This document shows positions 13,088 to 16,510 of a stretch of DNA of 16,510 nt, one piece after another. How positions within the stretch are numbered: the stretch's first letter is position 1; every line of letters starts with the position of its first letter. Source of the stretch: Acidobacteriota bacterium (GTDB lineage: Bacteria > Acidobacteriota > Vicinamibacteria > Vicinamibacterales > Fen-181); contig PMKG01000231.1 of assembly GCA_003157675.1 (NCBI GenBank), forward strand, positions 1-16,510. Direction: 5' to 3'. Position numbers and translations under genes: made by a program. Below the pieces are notes generated by a model. The model was not told the origin of the DNA, searched no databases, and saw nothing but the letters and a program-made list of their open reading frames with translations.

Positions 13088-13870
13088 ATGCTTCGCATCC
13101 TCAGCGGGCTCGTCCTCATCGTCGTCTTCTTCTGCGGCATCTGGTACCTGCCGCCGTGGCTGCTGCTGGTGGTGGCCGAGGGCGTGCTGCTGCTCGCCTT
13201 CGTCGAGTACGCGCGGCTCGCCGAATCCCTGGGCGCGCGCGTGCCGCGGGTGGCGTCGGCGGCGGCGGCCATGGCCACGTGCGCCGCGGTCGGCCTCGGC
13301 CTCCCTCTGGAGCTGCCGCTCGTGGCCGCGCTGGTGGGGCTGGGCGGGATCGTCGTCGCGTCGCGGGCGCCCGGGCCGGGCGTGCTCGCCGATGTCGCCG
13401 GGGCGGTGTTCCCGGCGATCTACCTGGGCCTGCCGCTGGGCGCCTTCGTCGCGCTCCACGCGCTGGCCGGGCGGGAAGCCGTGCTGCTGGTGCTCGCCAC
13501 CATCATCGTCAGCGACTCCGCGCAGTACTTCACCGGCCGGGTGTTCGGCCGGACGAAGTTGTCGCCAGCGATCAGCCCCAAGAAGACCGTCGAGGGGGCG
13601 CTCGGCGGGTTCGTCCTCGCGCCGCTCGCCATGGCCGCGCTCGCCCCCTGGTGGCTGCCCGGGCGGACGACCGGCTGGTCGCTGCTCGTCGGCCTGGCCG
13701 TGGTGGGGCTCGGCATCGCGGGCGACCTGTTCGAGTCGCTGCTCAAGCGGAGCGCGGGCGTCAAGGACAGCTCCGCGCTCATCCCGGGGCACGGCGGCGT
13801 GCTGGACCGGATCGACGCGATGCTGTTCGCGGTGCCCGTGTTCTACGTCCTGTTGAAATACGGGGCTTAG
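13088..13870 (+). CDS. cdsA: Phosphatidate cytidylyltransferase (CDP-diacylglycerol synthase)
   Basis: This 260-aa inner-membrane enzyme converts phosphatidic acid and CTP to CDP-diacylglycerol, the precursor of phospholipids. Several hydrophobic helices are visible, for example 5-36, 60-92, 105-127, 130-143, 173-190 and 198-211. Conserved residues include SDSAQYFTGRVFGRTKLSP (142-160), SPKKTVEGALGG (163-174) and the CDS signature GDLFESLLKRSAGVKDSS ... PGHGGVLDRID (212-243), with its Asp/Lys cluster. The ATG at 13088 has no clear SD and follows uppS by 10 bp, so it probably depends on coupling. dxr follows after 88 bp. Confidence 0.95.
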   Translation: MLRILSGLVLIVVFFCGIWYLPPWLLLVVAEGVLLLAFVEYARLAESLGARVPRVASAAAAMATCAAVGLGLPLELPLVAALVGLGGIVVASRAPGPGVLADVAGAVFPAIYLGLPLGAFVALHALAGREAVLLVLATIIVSDSAQYFTGRVFGRTKLSPAISPKKTVEGALGGFVLAPLAMAALAPWWLPGRTTGWSLLVGLAVVGLGIAGDLFESLLKRSAGVKDSSALIPGHGGVLDRIDAMLFAVPVFYVLLKYGA

Positions 13871-13880
13871 ACCGAGCGTG

Positions 13881-13901
13881 AGCCCTGAGCCCTGAGCCTT
13901 G
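13881..13901. repeat. Heptanucleotide tandem repeat before dxr
   Basis: Three consecutive 7-bp units AGCCCTG, AGCCCTG and AGCCTTG lie in the spacer between cdsA and dxr, with degenerate units on either side. Nothing links it to a gene; it looks like a microsatellite. Confidence 0.6.
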
Positions 13902-13958
13902 AGTCTGCGTGCGAGCGAATATGATCCACTCGAGCGAGCGCGAGGAGAGGTGGCGGTC

Positions 13959-15128
13959 GTGAGACGCCTCGCGATTCTCGGATCGACCGGGTCGATCGGG
14001 CGCAGCGCCCTGTCGGTGGTCCAGTCGCACGCGGACCGGCTGGAGGTGGTCGCGATGGCCGCCGGCGCCAACGTGGCGCTGTTCGCCGAGCAGGTGGAAC
14101 AGTTCCGCCCGCGCGCTGTCGCCATGGCCTCGGGGACCGCGATCGACCGCCTGCGCCGGCACGGGAGCGACGCCGTCACCGAGGTCGCCGGCCACGGGTC
14201 GGACGGCCTGGTGGCGCTCGCCACGCGCGCCGACGTCGACATGGTGCTGTGCGCGTCGTCGGGGACGGCGGCGCTCGAGGCGGTGCTCGCCGCGATCGAA
14301 GCCGGGAAGATGATCGCGCTGGCGAACAAGGAAGTGCTCGTGATGGCCGGCGCCCTCGTGACCGAGGCCGCCCGGCGCCGCGGCGTCGAGATCCTGCCGG
14401 TCGACAGCGAGCACAACGCGGTCCATCAGTGCGTGCACGGGCGGCCCGCGCACGAGATCAGGCGCCTCATCCTGACCGCGTCCGGCGGGCCGTTTCGCGG
14501 GCACTCGGCCGAGGCGCTGGCGGCGGTGGCGCCGCCCGACGCGCTGAAGCACCCCACGTGGCGGATGGGACGGAAGATCACGATCGATTCGGCGACGCTC
14601 ATCAACAAGGGACTCGAGGTCATCGAGGCGCGGTGGCTGTTCGACGTCCCGCCCGATCGGATCGACATCGTCGTGCACCCGCAGTCGGTGGTGCACTCGA
14701 TGGTGGAGATGGTCGACGGGTCGATCCTCGCGCAACTCGGCGTCACCGACATGAGGCTGCCGATCCAGTACGCCTTCTCCTATCCCGACCGGTGGTCGTC
14801 GCCGCTGCCGCCCCTGGACCTGGCGCGCTGCGGGAGGCTCGACTTTCACCTGCCCGACCACGAGAAGTTCCCGGGTTTGCGCCTCGCGTATCGGGCCCTC
14901 GAAACCGGCGGCGGGTTGCCGGTCGTGTTCAACGCGGCCAACGAGGTGGCCGTCGAGGAGTTCCTCGCGGGGCGGCTGGGCTTCACGGCGATCCCCTGGC
15001 TCATCGCCCAGGCGATGGACGCGCACACGCCCGCTCCGGTCAGCACCCTCCCCGAGGTCCGCGCACTCGACGCGTGGGCCCGTGCGTATTCCCAGGCGCT
15101 CGCGCCCACGGTACAATTGAAAGGCTGA
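13959..15128 (+). CDS. dxr: 1-deoxy-D-xylulose 5-phosphate reductoisomerase
   Basis: The 389-aa product makes MEP from DXP, the committed step of non-mevalonate isoprenoid synthesis. The NADPH-binding GSTGSIG is at 8-14, LANKEVLVMAG at 121-131 and VDSEHNAVHQ at 148-157 (metal ligands Asp149, Glu151). LTASGGPFRG (172-181) and HPTWRMGRKITIDSATLINKGLE (198-220, third ligand Glu220) follow. The GTG at 13959 is chosen because it begins right at the family start (RRLAILGSTG) and AGAGG lies 8 nt upstream. Upstream in-frame starts (TTG 13899, GTG 13950) add residues not expected in the family, or place the ribosome site too close. uppS upstream uses the isoprenoids this pathway supplies. rseP follows after 9 bp. 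Confidence 0.95.
   Translation: MRRLAILGSTGSIGRSALSVVQSHADRLEVVAMAAGANVALFAEQVEQFRPRAVAMASGTAIDRLRRHGSDAVTEVAGHGSDGLVALATRADVDMVLCASSGTAALEAVLAAIEAGKMIALANKEVLVMAGALVTEAARRRGVEILPVDSEHNAVHQCVHGRPAHEIRRLILTASGGPFRGHSAEALAAVAPPDALKHPTWRMGRKITIDSATLINKGLEVIEARWLFDVPPDRIDIVVHPQSVVHSMVEMVDGSILAQLGVTDMRLPIQYAFSYPDRWSSPLPPLDLARCGRLDFHLPDHEKFPGLRLAYRALETGGGLPVVFNAANEVAVEEFLAGRLGFTAIPWLIAQAMDAHTPAPVSTLPEVRALDAWARAYSQALAPTVQLKG
15089..15117 (+). promoter_or_regulatory. Candidate internal promoter for rseP within dxr
   Basis: TTCCCA (15089-15094) and TACAAT (15112-15117) are spaced by 17 bp, 4/6 and 5/6 matches, in the last codons of dxr. The predicted start near 15124 would give a leader of about 14 nt carrying the GAGGGG ribosome site of rseP. 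The AT-rich GTACAATTG is unusual in this GC-rich gene. Confidence 0.5.
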
Positions 15129-15137
15129 GGGGTCCAT

Positions 15138-16457
15138 TTGCTGTTAACCATCCTTGCGTTCGTCTTCGTGCTGGGCGTGCTGATCTTCGTCCACGAGCTC
15201 GGCCACTTCCTGATGGCCCGGCGGATCGGCGTGCGCGTCATCACCTTCTCGCTCGGGTTCGGGCCGAAGATCGTCGGATTCCACCGGGGAGGGACGGAGT
15301 ACTGCATCAGCGCGGTGCCGCTCGGCGGCTACGTCAAGATGGCGGGCGAGACGCCCGAGGATCCGCGCACGGGGCAGCCCGACGAGTTCCTGTCGAAGAC
15401 CAAGTGGGAGCGGTTCCAGGTTCTGGTCATGGGACCGGTGATGAACATCCTGCTGGCCGTCTTCCTGATGTGGATCGTGCTGATGCAGGGGGCCCACGTG
15501 CCGGCGTTCCTCGACCGCGCGCCGGTCGTCGGCGCCGTCGAGAAGGGGTCGCCGGCCGAGCGCAGCGGCATCAGGCCGGGCGATTTGATCGTCCGCGTGG
15601 CCGGTCACACGGTGCCGACCTGGGAGGACCTGTCGATCGCCGTCGGGGCCAGGGCGAAGCACGACATCCCGATCGAGATCGCGCGAGGCGGCGAGACGAT
15701 CACGCTGTCGATCACGCCCGACGCGCGCACGAAGTACGAAATCGGCGACATCGGCGTGTACCCGGACGTCCATCCCACCATTACACAGGTCACCTCCGGC
15801 GACCCGGCGGAGAAGGCCGGCCTGCGCGCGGGCGACATCGTCATCAGCTTCAACGGACAGACGGTCACGTATGGATCGCAGCTGACCGAGGCCATCGCCA
15901 GGTACCCCGGCCGGACCGTGGTGTTCGGTGTGCGGCGGGCCGGGGAGCCACTCGATCTGCCGGTGACGCCGATGGCGCACGGCAAGAAGGGCTGGGTCGG
16001 CATCGGCCTGATCGACGAGTTCAAGTCGGTGCACCTCGGCCCGTGGGCGGCGGCGAAGATGAGCGTGCAGCGCAACTACGAGTTCGGCGGGCAGATCTTC
16101 CAGACGCTGGTGGGGCTTCTGACGAGGGAGACCTCGCCGAGGCAGCTGATGGGGCCGGTGGCGATCGCGCAGTTGTCGGGCGAGTCGGCCGCGCTCGGGT
16201 GGATCGCGCTCTTCAGCTTCATGGCGTTCGTCAGCCTCAACCTCGGGATCCTCAACCTGCTGCCGATCCCCATCCTCGACGGCGGCCACATCTTCATCAT
16301 GGCGCTCGAGGGGCTGGCGCAGCGCGACTTCAGCACCAGGGTCAAGGAAGGGATGCTGCTCGCCGGCTTCGCGGCGCTGATGCTGCTGATGGTGACGGTG
16401 ATCTACAACGACCTCACCCGCATCGAGTGGATCCAGAGGCTGATGTTCTGGAGGTGA
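15138..16457 (+). CDS. rseP: RIP metalloprotease RseP (site-2 protease family)
   Basis: This 439-aa inner-membrane zinc protease cuts membrane-embedded substrates such as anti-sigma factors or signal-peptide remnants. The first helix carries the zinc-binding HELGH (19-23, with catalytic Glu20). Residues 48-70 include the conserved AVPLGGYVKMAGE. A second helix (about 95-115) leads to two tandem PDZ domains, marked by GSPAERSGIRPGDLIV and GDPAEKAGLRAGDIVISFNG. Near the C-terminus is NLLPIPILDGGH with the third zinc ligand (Asp381), then a final helix. The start is the TTG at 15138, with GAGGGG 5 nt upstream; no ATG fits. It is the last gene of uppS-cdsA-dxr-rseP, a common order. No anti-sigma factor is visible here, so the substrate is unknown. 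Confidence 0.95.
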   Translation: MLLTILAFVFVLGVLIFVHELGHFLMARRIGVRVITFSLGFGPKIVGFHRGGTEYCISAVPLGGYVKMAGETPEDPRTGQPDEFLSKTKWERFQVLVMGPVMNILLAVFLMWIVLMQGAHVPAFLDRAPVVGAVEKGSPAERSGIRPGDLIVRVAGHTVPTWEDLSIAVGARAKHDIPIEIARGGETITLSITPDARTKYEIGDIGVYPDVHPTITQVTSGDPAEKAGLRAGDIVISFNGQTVTYGSQLTEAIARYPGRTVVFGVRRAGEPLDLPVTPMAHGKKGWVGIGLIDEFKSVHLGPWAAAKMSVQRNYEFGGQIFQTLVGLLTRETSPRQLMGPVAIAQLSGESAALGWIALFSFMAFVSLNLGILNLLPIPILDGGHIFIMALEGLAQRDFSTRVKEGMLLAGFAALMLLMVTVIYNDLTRIEWIQRLMFWR

Positions 16458-16479
16458 GGCCCACACCGGGCATCTCATC

Positions 16480-16503
16480 ATCTTGCGATCTTGCGATCTT
16501 GCG
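16480..16503. repeat. Octanucleotide tandem repeat after rseP
   Basis: Three perfect copies of the 8-bp unit ATCTTGCG are found just after the rseP stop, near the window edge. The array ends inside the window, at GAAGTACG. It is a microsatellite-like spacer; no hairpin or gene is apparent in 16458-16510. Confidence 0.7.
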
Positions 16504-16510
16504 AAGTACG

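Overview
The window is GC-rich chromosomal DNA from a diderm bacterium. Envelope genes for Pal, a TolC-like channel and RseP show that there is an outer membrane. Gene content, the PyrR/PyrK style of pyrimidine metabolism, the GC content and several short palindromic or microsatellite-like spacers suggest an uncultured Acidobacteriota of the Vicinamibacteria type. That placement is inference from style; no rRNA or marker alignment was possible. Almost all DNA is coding, and I see no tRNA, rRNA, CRISPR, IS or phage gene.

Layout. 1-352 is the 3' end of a larE-like gene. 533-1117 is a Pal-type OmpA lipoprotein with a very long polyproline linker. 1164-3690 (minus) is pyrK-pyrD-pyrF. A 207-bp divergent spacer follows, and then 3898-7673 (plus) is pyrR-pyrB-pyrC plus a DUF2400/TIGR02757 gene, all four overlapping by 4-17 bp. 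That last gene runs 101 bp into the tail of a convergent GT4 glycosyltransferase (7573-8703, minus), followed by a TolC-like gene (8836-10422, minus). pyrE (10659-11249) is divergent from tolC. The right end is truA, uppS, cdsA, dxr and rseP, all on the plus strand. This is the widespread isoprenoid/phospholipid/envelope-stress cluster.

Function. The window encodes pyrimidine synthesis from carbamoyl phosphate to UMP (PyrB, PyrC, PyrD+PyrK, PyrE, PyrF) plus the regulator PyrR. carA and carB are absent. The most informative regulatory feature is a PyrR-binding RNA hairpin in the pyrR leader, with a CNGNGA loop, a four-pair core stem with a compensatory change, and an asymmetric 5' internal loop. 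The opposite arm, pyrKDF, appears to be transcribed leaderless from a TATACT box only 7 nt before its ATG, so it would escape PyrR control at the RNA level.

The region is largely ordinary housekeeping DNA and I do not see a clear new multi-gene system. The items most worth a second look are the PyrR leader element, a repeated GCTATACTG promoter word next to SD-less starts, an HhH-GPD/endonuclease-III-like pattern in the DUF2400 protein coupled to pyrC, and several small palindromic spacers.
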